From: Flavobacterium piscisymbiosum
GTDB lineage: Bacteria > Bacteroidota > Bacteroidia > Flavobacteriales > Flavobacteriaceae
Direction of reading: 5' to 3'
Length of the DNA: 64,000 bases
NCBI RefSeq assembly: GCF_020905295.1
Contig: NZ_JAJJMM010000001.1
Coordinates: 2,108,001-2,172,000 of the forward strand
Below are positions 16,687 to 25,107 of this stretch, piece after piece (positions within the stretch are counted from its first letter, which is position 1; each line of letters starts with the position of its first letter). The position numbers were made by a program, and so were the translations under genes. A model generated the notes under the pieces. It searched no databases, was not told the origin of the DNA, and saw nothing but the letters and a program-made list of their open reading frames with translations.

Positions 16687-17379
16687 TTTAGTATTTATAA
16701 GTTCATTTTGTGTCATTTCTGGTTCTAGTAAGACTAGATATGATGTTATTGTGATCGCCTCCGCATGAGTGTATGAAACTTTTAAAAATGGGCTGAAAGC
16801 CCTAAAAAGCAATAGCGTAGTGCAGCGCACTACGAATTAAATCAAAAGGGGAATTGCCCTGAAAGGGCAAAAGAAAATGGAGACTACAGATTCAAAGAAA
16901 AAGGTGTTTTTTCAAGGAGAACATAATGTAAAATAGTATAAAAATGCTTTTTGAAATTAGGCTTCCGCCCTTACAGGGCTTAAAATTATAATCATTTTTC
17001 ATTCATAGTGCTTCGCACCATGCTATTGCTAGAGCTCTTTCAGCGCAATAGGTTTCGGACACTTATAGCGTGTCGATCGTACACACACACACAACCAAGT
17101 AAAAATTTTAAAATTGATTCTGCTCACGAACGAGACATTTGCGACAGCGAGAAGTTTTATTCTGAATAGCCTCCTGCTTTAGCTGGAGGAAATTAATAGA
17201 AAAGAATCAAGGCTTTAGCCAAATTAATCACGACTGTAGAATTTGGCTAAAGCCAATTGTAATTGTATTTTGTACCACTAGCTGAAGCTAGTGGCTATTC
17301 AAAGCAGAATTTATATTATAAGATGTACATTCGCAAGCCTGCTGCTTCATCAACATATAATTCGTGATAATTCGTGAAA

Positions 17380-18903
17380 TTAGTGTTTAAGAACACACAT
17401 CTCCTTCAACTGTTCCAGATAATCTCTTTGATTCGAAAGTCTCGGAATTTTATGTTGACCACCCAATTTATCACGTTCTTTCAACCAATCATAAAATAAG
17501 TTTTCGCGAGCTACATTAATCACTAGAGGATTCAGCGTCATATTATTGTGGCGTTTGGCTTCGTAATCAGAGTTTAAAGTCTGTAACGTTTCATCCAGAA
17601 CTTTCTGGAAAAGACCAACATCAGCAGGTTTTTTCTTGAATTCGATCATCCATTCGTGAGCGCCTTTTTCTTTGTCCTGCATAAAAATAGGAGCAACCGT
17701 ATAATCGATGACTTCGGTTTGGGTAATTTGGCAGGCTTTGGCAATTGCCTGATCGGTATTTTCGACCATTAACTCTTCACCAAAAACATTAATATGATGT
17801 TTGGTTCTTCCCGTAACACGAATTCTGTATGGGTTTAAAGAAGTAAAACGAACCGTATCACCAATCAAATAACGCCATAAGCCCGAATTGGTTGTAATAA
17901 CAATAGCGTAGTTTTTATTCAGTTCAACATCAGCCAGACGAACTACTTTTTGATCCGGAGTTCCAAAAGTATCCATTGATATAAATTCGTAGAAAATGCC
18001 GTAATCCAGCATCAATAATAAGTCGCTGGAATTATTCAAATCCTGAATGGCAAAGAAACCTTCAGAAGCATTGTATATTTCGTAATATTTGAAATCTTTA
18101 CTTGGTAATATTTTCTTGTATTGTTCTTTATAAGGAGAAAAACTCACGCCTCCGTGAAAGTAAACTTCCAGATTTGGCCATATTTCAAGTAAACTTTCTT
18201 TACCAGTATTTTCTAAAACCTTATTCATTAAAACCAACATCCAGGAAGGAACTCCTGCAAAGCTGGTTACATTTTCGTTTTTGGTTTCATTTATGATGGC
18301 AGCAATTTTAGCTTCCCATTCGCTCATCAACGAAGTTTTGTTGCTTGGCGTGCTGCTGAATTCAGCCCAAATTGGCATATTCTCAATCAAAATAGCAGAT
18401 AAATCTCCAAAGAAAGTATTGTTGTTTTCGTAGATCTGAGAACTTCCGCCCAAGCGAAGACTTTTTCCCAAAAACAATTCCGAGTCTTCGTTGTTGTTCA
18501 AATACAAACAAAGCAAATCTTTACTTCCTTTATAATGACAATCTTCAAGAGCTTCATTACTTACCGGAATAAATTTACTTTTCGCATTTGTAGTTCCGCT
18601 TGATTTGGCAAACCATTTTATGGGAGTTTCCCAAAAAACACCTTGTTCACCCTGACGGGTACGTTCTATTAAAGGTTGTAATTCTTCATAAGTGGCAATA
18701 GGAACCCTTTCAGCAAAAGTAGCATACGAGGTAATCGATCCAAAATCATATTGCTTTCCTATAATGGTATTCTCAGAGGCCGTCAATAAATTGTGCAAGA
18801 GTTCTTCCTGAACTTCGTTGGGATATTTTAGAAAAAGTTCTATTTGATGTATCCTTTGTTTCAGGACCCAAGAGGCAAACGAATTGATTATTGATAAGGG
18901 CAT
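17380..18903 (-). CDS. GH3 auxin-responsive-promoter family protein (acyl-adenylate-type amide synthetase fold)
   Basis: A 507-residue member of the GH3 family, whose plant members join amino acids to hormone carboxylates through an acyl-adenylate. Family features visible: KWFAKSSGTTNAKSKFIPVS near residue 105 (the ATP-binding Ser/Thr-rich loop), then FAGVPSWMLVLM, EVYFHGGVSF, YNASEGFFA and LWRYLIGDTVRF, followed by a C-terminal GRTKHHINVFGEELM hinge. Bacteroidota versions are common but their acid and amine substrates are not known. Monocistronic, divergent from the DUF2797 gene. Confidence 0.87.
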   Translation of the reverse strand: MPLSIINSFASWVLKQRIHQIELFLKYPNEVQEELLHNLLTASENTIIGKQYDFGSITSYATFAERVPIATYEELQPLIERTRQGEQGVFWETPIKWFAKSSGTTNAKSKFIPVSNEALEDCHYKGSKDLLCLYLNNNEDSELFLGKSLRLGGSSQIYENNNTFFGDLSAILIENMPIWAEFSSTPSNKTSLMSEWEAKIAAIINETKNENVTSFAGVPSWMLVLMNKVLENTGKESLLEIWPNLEVYFHGGVSFSPYKEQYKKILPSKDFKYYEIYNASEGFFAIQDLNNSSDLLLMLDYGIFYEFISMDTFGTPDQKVVRLADVELNKNYAIVITTNSGLWRYLIGDTVRFTSLNPYRIRVTGRTKHHINVFGEELMVENTDQAIAKACQITQTEVIDYTVAPIFMQDKEKGAHEWMIEFKKKPADVGLFQKVLDETLQTLNSDYEAKRHNNMTLNPLVINVARENLFYDWLKERDKLGGQHKIPRLSNQRDYLEQLKEMCVLKH

Positions 18904-18972
18904 GAGTTAATTTTTAGATTACTGATTTTAGATTTTCAGATTCTTTTGATACGAAAATCAAAAAATATAAAA

Positions 18973-19003
18973 TTTGAATATCGATCGACAAATACTAACT
19001 TTG
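18973..19003 (+). promoter_or_regulatory. Consensus promoter of the DUF2797 gene
   Basis: TTTG (18973-18976), exactly 19 bases, TAACTTTG (18996-19003): a perfect match to the Bacteroidota primary sigma-factor consensus. The start codon is about 140 bases downstream, giving a long leader. Confidence 0.75.
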
Positions 19004-19057
19004 CCGTTGTATCAAAAATAGTGTTTTTTTGTAAAAAACAGTTCTATAAAAGTAAAG

Positions 19058-19083
19058 ATTCCAATTGATGATTGGAATTTTAA
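19058..19083 (+). terminator. Hairpin in the DUF2797 leader
   Basis: ATTCCAAT (19058-19065), TGATG, ATTGGAAT (19071-19078) then TTTTAAC. It lies between the promoter and the start codon, so it may be an attenuator or simply a weak leader hairpin. An AT-only pair (TGTTTTTT / AAAAAACA) lies just upstream at 19022-19039. Confidence 0.35.
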
Positions 19084-19144
19084 CAAATAAAAGTTCACAA
19101 TACAGAGCAAAGCTAATATCTGAAATCTACAATCTAAAATTCTT

Positions 19145-19939
19145 ATGACATATCAAGGTGTACTTACAAAAATGCAAACTGAACTAGGTAACCCAATTCA
19201 ATATTATTTGGTTTTCGAAGATAGTTTTCTTAATATGAATCAGCTTTTAGATAAAGAGATTGAGATAAATTTTTCAGGTTACGAATGCTTGAATTGTCAT
19301 AAGAAGAAAAAAATATTCCGCCAGAGATTTTGCTACGATTGCTTTTACTCCAGTCCTGCAGTTGGTGACTGGATCATGAGACCGGAATTAAGTACGGCAC
19401 ATTTAGGTATTGCAGATCGTGATCTTGAGTACGAACAAAAAGTACAATTGCAGCCTCATGTTGTTTACCTTGCTTTGGCAAGTGAAGTAAAAGTGGGTGT
19501 AACCCGTAAAACTCAGGTTCCAACCCGTTGGATCGATCAGGGGGCAACACAGGCAATTGCAATTGTTGAGGTGCCTAATCGTTATTTAGCCGGAATTACA
19601 GAGGTAGCTTTAAAAGATCATTATACGGATAAAACCAACTGGAGAAAGATGCTTCAAAATACCAGCGGAACTTTTGATCTTCTGGCTGAAAAAGTTAAGG
19701 TAGAAAGCCTAATTCCTGATGAAGCCAAAGAGTATTTCTATTCTCAAAAAAATGATTTATATGAACTGCATTATCCGGTTCTAAATTATCCTGCAAAAGT
19801 AGCAAGTTTAAATCTGGATAAAACCCCATCTTTTCAGGGAAAATTAATAGGAATTAAAGGCCAGTATTTAATTTTTGAAAATGGAACTGTTTTTAATGTT
19901 CGCAGTTCAGAAGGTTATGTTGTTACTATAAACGTCTAG
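19145..19939 (+). CDS. DUF2797 family protein with a CxxC zinc motif
   Basis: A 264-residue protein of the DUF2797 family. Two CxxC pairs (CLNC near residue 48 and CYDC near 65) suggest a zinc knuckle. The central part (VVYLALASEVKVGVTRKTQVPTRW in overlapping pieces, then DQGATQAI) resembles the fold signature of GIY-YIG nucleases in its V-Y-x-A...KVG spacing, but I cannot confirm a catalytic set. No operon partner; preceded by a perfect promoter and a long leader. Function unknown. Confidence 0.82.
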   Translation: MTYQGVLTKMQTELGNPIQYYLVFEDSFLNMNQLLDKEIEINFSGYECLNCHKKKKIFRQRFCYDCFYSSPAVGDWIMRPELSTAHLGIADRDLEYEQKVQLQPHVVYLALASEVKVGVTRKTQVPTRWIDQGATQAIAIVEVPNRYLAGITEVALKDHYTDKTNWRKMLQNTSGTFDLLAEKVKVESLIPDEAKEYFYSQKNDLYELHYPVLNYPAKVASLNLDKTPSFQGKLIGIKGQYLIFENGTVFNVRSSEGYVVTINV

Positions 19940-20117
19940 CGTAATAGGTTACTCATCGGGTTTTATTGGTTAACCGTCTAGTATTTATTTGCTTACAAAA
20001 TAATTTACCTAATTTTAAATCGCTTTCAAGTAGCTGAATATGTGAATGTTGATACATTTACTTACAATTTTGTAATAATAGCTTATTGAAAGAATTTAAT
20101 TTTAAAAAATAAAAGAG

Positions 20118-20134
20118 ACTAGTTTTAAACTAGT
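20118..20134. repeat. Perfect palindrome ACTAGTTTTAAACTAGT
   Basis: A 17-base dyad 64 bases before the glycosyltransferase start, followed by TTTGTTTTTTTT (20143-20154). It could be the DUF2797 terminator or an operator. Confidence 0.5.
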
Positions 20135-20197
20135 TCAACTGCTTTGTTTTTTTTAAAATTTAAATGAAGATTTAATAATGCTTAAATTATTTACAAG

Positions 20198-21277
20198 ATG
20201 GCCATTCTCAATAAAATAAATGTTTTTAGACGCGGCTTAATGCGCAATCTGACTAAGAATATTGGAAAAGCAAGATCACAAGAAGATATTATTTTAGTAG
20301 ATAAAAATGATATAAAAAGAATCCTGATCTGCAGACCAAACGGAAGATTAGGAAACTTATTATTGATTACGCCTCTCGTTCAGGAAGTCACAGAAATATT
20401 TCCAAATTGTAAAGTCGATTTGTTTGTTAAGGGAACGTTAGCTCCAATCATTTTCGAAAATTACGATAACATTGATAAAATAATCGACTTACCCAGAAAA
20501 CCCTTCAAAAGTTTATTGAAATACCTGAATGTCTGGATTTCAATCAAAAAACAAAATTATGATATTGCAATCAATGTCGATAAAAACTCTTCTTCAGGTC
20601 GTTTAGCAGTTCAGTTTTCAAATGCCAAGTATAAATTTTTTGGAGATGCAAATGAAGAAACCGAATTGGTAAAAAATGATTACCACCATATTGCCAAATA
20701 TCCTGTTTATAATTTTCGAAATTATCTAACCAAACTCAGATTTCCCAAAACCAATAAAATAATAGCTCCTTTAGATCTTAAATTATCATCTTCTGAAATT
20801 ACCGAAGGCAAGAGAATTTTAAATAATTTATTTCATAACGATAAAAGAACAATCTGCATATTTACTTACGCAACAGGCGAAAAATGTTTGTCTGAAGAAT
20901 GGTGGGGAAGATTTTATACGCAGCTTAAAGAAGAATACAAAAATTTTAATATTATAGAAATCCTGCCGGTAGAAAATGTTTCGCAAATTGCTTTTAAGGC
21001 GCCTACATTTTATAGTAAGGATATCCGTGAGATAGGAGCTGTAATTGCTAATGCTGATTTATTTATTGGTGCCGATAGCGGTATTATGCATTTGGCCAGT
21101 GCTGTACAAACTCCAACAATAGGGTTGTTTTCTATTTCGAAAATGGAAAAATACGAGCCTTACGACAATTCAAGTATCGGAATAGATGTCAAATTATATA
21201 CTAAAAAGGATTATCTAAAAGTAATCAATTCAATTTTGAACAACGGAAAAGTAAACAGTTATTCAAAAGCGATTTAA
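20198..21277 (+). CDS. Glycosyltransferase family 9 (heptosyltransferase-like)
   Basis: A 359-residue cytoplasmic GT-B transferase of family 9, which adds heptose or related sugars to the lipopolysaccharide core. Two family hallmarks are present: ILICRPNGRLGNLLLITPLV at about 52-71 and FIGADSGIMHLASAVQTPTI about residue 290 (the donor-binding D-S-G-x-x-H-L-A motif). An upstream basic segment (KINVFRRGLMRNLTK) may contact the membrane. It shares a bidirectional terminator with the convergent AsmA-like gene. Confidence 0.88.
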   Translation: MAILNKINVFRRGLMRNLTKNIGKARSQEDIILVDKNDIKRILICRPNGRLGNLLLITPLVQEVTEIFPNCKVDLFVKGTLAPIIFENYDNIDKIIDLPRKPFKSLLKYLNVWISIKKQNYDIAINVDKNSSSGRLAVQFSNAKYKFFGDANEETELVKNDYHHIAKYPVYNFRNYLTKLRFPKTNKIIAPLDLKLSSSEITEGKRILNNLFHNDKRTICIFTYATGEKCLSEEWWGRFYTQLKEEYKNFNIIEILPVENVSQIAFKAPTFYSKDIREIGAVIANADLFIGADSGIMHLASAVQTPTIGLFSISKMEKYEPYDNSSIGIDVKLYTKKDYLKVINSILNNGKVNSYSKAI

Positions 21278-21290
21278 TAAAATATAGCAT

Positions 21291-21330
21291 AAAAAAAGAG
21301 GCATCTATTACAACAGATGCCTCTTTTTTT
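21291..21330. terminator. Bidirectional terminator (GT9 / AsmA-like)
   Basis: A-rich arm then AGAGGCATCT, ATTACAAC, AGATGCCTCT and a T run; symmetrical, so it serves both converging genes. Confidence 0.88.
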
Positions 21331-21345
21331 ATGTGAATTTTTGAT

Positions 21346-23970
21346 TTATTTTTTCTTGAATAAACCATTAATTAAGTCGCTCGCTTTTTTCGTAGCTTCT
21401 TGTGTTTTCTGCTCTTTTTCTGTTTTTGCAGCCTGTGTAGTATCTTTTGCTTTTGTATTCTTATTGATTAAATCAGTAAGAGCCGAAGTACCTTTTTGAG
21501 TCAGTTTTTCTTTTTGCTGATTTACCAGTTGAGTGGTTAAGCTTGTAACAGCAGTTTTCATATCCGTAGAAATCTTCGGGTTAGAAAAATTACCTGTAAT
21601 CAAGGCATTTATCGGAATGTTTTGCAGTTTTGCAGCATCCGCCGGAGACATTTTAGCAATAAAAGCATTAGCCTCGGTACCTAAATATTTAGCCGGTACA
21701 TCTAACTTCAAATTGTAATTCATCGTTTGATCGAAACCATGAGTTCCGCCAACAGTTACTTTAATATCCTGATATTTAATATCAAATGGTTTTACGTTTA
21801 CTTTTCCGTTATCGAAAGTTAGCGCCGCTTTAATATCATTTAAATTCACCTTGCTCATATCAAGAAATTTGATATTTGAAGTTAAGGCATTTAATACCGT
21901 TGAATTTTTAGCATTTACAGTTGTCGAAAGCAATTGTCCTATTAAATCTCCTGAAATCGATTTTAAATCCGGAGTAAGTTCATTAGCATCAAGATTTCCG
22001 TTCAGTTTAATAGTAGAATTCAGTTTTCCGTTAATGATTCCTGCAATTGGAGCAATCTTTTTCATCATGTCCAACTGTGTAAAAGTCTGCGCAATATCAA
22101 CCTGATTAAAACCTAAATTCATATCAAAAGTAGGTACTTTTGCTTTTGTAGAAACCGTTCCTGTAAGACCAATTGTTCCTCCAAAAATAGAAGTTTTAAA
22201 GTTTTCTAAAGTTGCTTTTTCATCCTTCACAATCAATTTTCCTGAAACAGCAGTTAGTTTTAAATTGTCATACAAAACCGTGTTTGCTTTTGCATTTATA
22301 GTACAATTCAGGAAAGCAGGGATCTTCATTGCATCAGCAGGTTTTGCCGGTGTTGCTTTTGTTTCTCCTTCTTTTCCAGTTGCAGTTCCCGTTTTAGCAG
22401 GTTCGCCGGCAGTCATAAAATCGTCAACAGCTAACTGGTTCGAACTCATATTGAAGTTTCCTCTAAGTTCTTGTTTCTTAAACATAAAACCATAGAAATT
22501 TTCCAGAACTCCATTAATGCTCAAATCACTTTTTCCGGTTGTAGCATCAAATTTTTTCAGGTTAATTGTACTTGGGTTAAACTCAACCAAAGCTGTACTA
22601 ATGTTCATCGATTTGTTGTTTTCGTCAGTATATTTAAATCCTGATAAACTCATCGTTCCTGCGTTTTTTATGTTTTGATATTGGCTTTTTTCTACAGATG
22701 CCATATCAAATTGTGTCGTTACATCGGCTTTTAGAATACCAGCAAGAGGTTTATCCATTTTAATTGGATACGCTTTCGAAAGATTGGCCAAATTGATAGT
22801 TCCTTTTAATGCCGCATCTACAAAAGGATTTACGGTTATGTTTTTGATATTTGCTTTAGCATTAAAAACATCCTGATCGATTCTAAAAGATAGTTTATCT
22901 AAATTCACATAAGTGTCATTTAGAATTCCGGTTTCATTGATGATTTTTGTGTCGATTACAATATTCTGAACAGATTTTGGTAAGTTAGGATATTGAAAAG
23001 AAGAATTATTAGATGCAATTGCAATGTTGAATTTAGGAACAGTTGTATCCGTAAGTTCTCCTTTTGCAAAACCAACAACAGTAAAATCTCCGGTAGTTTT
23101 TACGCCATCAAGGCTTGAAGCATACGCAGAAGGAATTAATCCTAAGAAATTGGTAAACGATGAGGTTGGCGTTTTAAACTTTATATCATAAACCTGACCT
23201 TTCTCTACCATTTGGATAAATCCGTCAAATTCTAATGGGAGTTGGTTGATTAAAGCTTTATTTTCTTTAAAAGTATATTTACTTTGTTCTAAATCAATTC
23301 CTAGAACAGCATCAAGAGTCAATTTTACATTTTTCATGTAATTCATTTTGTCCATATCCAAAGAAACTTTGGCAGTAGATTTTGTTGTCAAATCTAATTT
23401 AGAATTAGTAAAATCTCCTGTTCCTTCATGGTTCAGACTATCAATGACCATTTTTATTTTAGAACCCTGATCGATATATCTAAAAGTGAAATTCTCGATC
23501 TTGTAATTCTGGATTTTTAAAGAAAGCGGTTTGCTTGCTTCACCTGTTTTTGTTTCCTTTTTATCTTTTAAGGCGATATCAAAGTTACCAACACCATCTT
23601 TATTAAAAATAATATTGATTAAACCATTTGTAGAGCTTATTCCCTGAATGCTCAAAGGTTCATCTTTTCCTTTAAAAAGTTCTTTGATACTCATTTTTAA
23701 GTTCAGTTCGCCTAGTGAAACCAATGTATCACCTTCAAAAGGAGCTTTGTTGATGATGACTAGTTTCTCGATCCCAACAGTTGCATTTGGGAAGTTTTTA
23801 AACAAACTTAAATCTGCATTTGCAAAACTTACTTTCGCATCAACACTTTCGTTAATCGCATCGGCAATTTTAGCTTTTATCTGATCTTTAAAGAAATACG
23901 GAATGGCAAATAATGCGGCTACAATCACCACGAGAACTATGGCTGTAATTTTTAAAATTTTCTTTAACAT
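21346..23970 (-). CDS. AsmA-family protein (large, membrane-anchored)
   Basis: An 874-residue protein with one N-terminal transmembrane helix (about 6-27), then the AsmA-type periplasmic region: an N-terminal DADLSLFKNFPNATVGIEKL motif, repeated beta-strand modules, and a C-terminal AsmA_2-like region (AGIINGKLNSTIKLNGNL, then SGDLIGQLLSTTV). The last 60 residues are Lys/Thr/Gln-rich (KAKDTTQAAKTEKEQKTQ) and probably disordered. The AsmA/TamB/YhdP group is associated with lipid transport and outer-membrane assembly. Monocistronic. Confidence 0.88.
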   Translation of the reverse strand: MLKKILKITAIVLVVIVAALFAIPYFFKDQIKAKIADAINESVDAKVSFANADLSLFKNFPNATVGIEKLVIINKAPFEGDTLVSLGELNLKMSIKELFKGKDEPLSIQGISSTNGLINIIFNKDGVGNFDIALKDKKETKTGEASKPLSLKIQNYKIENFTFRYIDQGSKIKMVIDSLNHEGTGDFTNSKLDLTTKSTAKVSLDMDKMNYMKNVKLTLDAVLGIDLEQSKYTFKENKALINQLPLEFDGFIQMVEKGQVYDIKFKTPTSSFTNFLGLIPSAYASSLDGVKTTGDFTVVGFAKGELTDTTVPKFNIAIASNNSSFQYPNLPKSVQNIVIDTKIINETGILNDTYVNLDKLSFRIDQDVFNAKANIKNITVNPFVDAALKGTINLANLSKAYPIKMDKPLAGILKADVTTQFDMASVEKSQYQNIKNAGTMSLSGFKYTDENNKSMNISTALVEFNPSTINLKKFDATTGKSDLSINGVLENFYGFMFKKQELRGNFNMSSNQLAVDDFMTAGEPAKTGTATGKEGETKATPAKPADAMKIPAFLNCTINAKANTVLYDNLKLTAVSGKLIVKDEKATLENFKTSIFGGTIGLTGTVSTKAKVPTFDMNLGFNQVDIAQTFTQLDMMKKIAPIAGIINGKLNSTIKLNGNLDANELTPDLKSISGDLIGQLLSTTVNAKNSTVLNALTSNIKFLDMSKVNLNDIKAALTFDNGKVNVKPFDIKYQDIKVTVGGTHGFDQTMNYNLKLDVPAKYLGTEANAFIAKMSPADAAKLQNIPINALITGNFSNPKISTDMKTAVTSLTTQLVNQQKEKLTQKGTSALTDLINKNTKAKDTTQAAKTEKEQKTQEATKKASDLINGLFKKK

Positions 23971-24011
23971 ATTAATAGATTTGAGAGTTTAAATTCATAA
24001 ATGAGCTCGTA

Positions 24012-24041
24012 CAAAAATAGTTTTTTTTGATTGAGATCAAA
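24012..24041 (-). promoter_or_regulatory. Promoter of the AsmA-like gene
   Basis: On the minus strand: TTTG (24041-24038), an 18-base spacer, TATTTTTG (24019-24012), 41 bases upstream of the start. Confidence 0.55.
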
Positions 24042-24090
24042 GATAAAGTTTTTATAAAAAGTAGGAATATATTTATTTTATTGAAAAATA

Positions 24091-24126
24091 AAAAATCCGT
24101 TTGAATATAAGTTCAAACGGATTTTT
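24091..24126 (-). terminator. Terminator after the sppA/hydrolase operon
   Basis: AAAAATCCGTTTGAA, TATAAG, TTCAAACGGATTTTT: a 15-bp perfect stem 20 bases beyond the hydrolase stop codon. Confidence 0.85.
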
Positions 24127-24145
24127 AATGATTTTATGATTTCGA

Positions 24146-25093
24146 TTATTTTTTAATGAAAGAAATAATCTTGGCGGTCATGATTTCTGAGATTGGTAAG
24201 CTTTCATTATTATAACTTTCCATATTCGCCTGAGTGTCACCTTCGATAGTTTTCATGATATGATTCATTTTGTCTACAATCAAAAGTTCGGCATTTGTAT
24301 TGGCTTGCGATAAAAGTTCAGCGTCTTTTACTGTAACTTGTAAATCCTTGTTTCCTTGCAGAATTAAAACAGGAATTTTTAAAGCTTTAATCTCTGCCTG
24401 TGGATTATATTTAAACCAGGAAATTAAATAAGGCTGAATACTTGGTCTAAAAAGTGAATTCAGCATTGGGTCAATTTTCTGTGCATAGTGTCCGCTTTTC
24501 AGACTATCAATAATAGGAAAAGTCATTTCCTCTAATTGTTTGTTTGCTTTAGAAGCAATTTGTGCTTTAATCAATTTATCAGCAGATTCTCCCGGACCGG
24601 CAATAGAAATAAATTTATTGGCTTTGGCTCCGGCAATCATTCCTATCAAAGAACCTTCGCTGTGTCCAATAACAATTATTTCAGAAAAACGTCTGTCTTG
24701 TTTTAATAGATTTATCCAGCTTTTGGCATCCTCAGTATAATTTTCGAATACCAAAGTCTGTTCTGTAACAGCTGAAGCTTTGCTTTCTCCAATTCCTCTT
24801 TTATCGTATCGTACTGATGCAATCCCTTTTTTTGCCAAAGCTTCTGCCAACATTTTTAGCGAATTGTTTTTCATCATCGGATTATTTCCGTTTCGATCTG
24901 TAGGTCCTGAACCCGAAATGATTAACGCTACCGGATATTTCGTTGTGAGATCCGGAGTAGTCAGCGTACCAAAAATCTGATCGATATTAATTTTTAATAT
25001 TAAAGGAGATTCTTTAAACGTAAGTTCTTTTTTATCCTGAGCATTTACAAAACCCAGGAATAAAAAAGCAGCAAGAGCAAATAATTTTTTCAT
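24146..25093 (-). CDS. Exported alpha/beta-hydrolase
   Basis: A 315-residue serine hydrolase with a signal peptide (cleavage after GFVNA, residue 18). The oxyanion-side motif GSGPTDRNGN (61-70) and nucleophile elbow GHSEGS (Ser145) identify the family; the acid is in LQGNKDLQV and the His in NHIMK. The subfamily is usually annotated as alpha/beta hydrolase or serine aminopeptidase-like. It lies 14 bases after sppA on the same strand and is probably co-transcribed with it. Confidence 0.87.
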   Translation of the reverse strand: MKKLFALAAFLFLGFVNAQDKKELTFKESPLILKINIDQIFGTLTTPDLTTKYPVALIISGSGPTDRNGNNPMMKNNSLKMLAEALAKKGIASVRYDKRGIGESKASAVTEQTLVFENYTEDAKSWINLLKQDRRFSEIIVIGHSEGSLIGMIAGAKANKFISIAGPGESADKLIKAQIASKANKQLEEMTFPIIDSLKSGHYAQKIDPMLNSLFRPSIQPYLISWFKYNPQAEIKALKIPVLILQGNKDLQVTVKDAELLSQANTNAELLIVDKMNHIMKTIEGDTQANMESYNNESLPISEIMTAKIISFIKK

Positions 25094-25107
25094 TTTATAA
25101 AATGTAA

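Larger units (their letters stand above)
16475..17379. other. Gene-free block (905 bases) made of several palindromic repeat families
   Basis: No convincing coding frame. In order: a single arm of the TGTCATT...GAAGAATCTTC family (about 16498-16540); a serB terminator (16559-16593); hairpin element copy C (16596-16686); short palindromes around GGGCTGAAAGCCC (16791-16803), GTAGTGCAGCGCACTAC (16818-16834), TTGCCCTGAAAGGGCAA (16855-16871), GCCCTTACAGGGC (16968-16980) and AGTGCTTCGCACCAT (17008-17022); an (AC) run at 17081-17093; pairs CTTTAGC.../GGCTAAAG (17211-17252) and CACTAGCTGAAGCTAGTGGC (17276-17295); and a GTGATAATTCGTGAAATTAG copy at 17362-17381. Confidence 0.75.
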
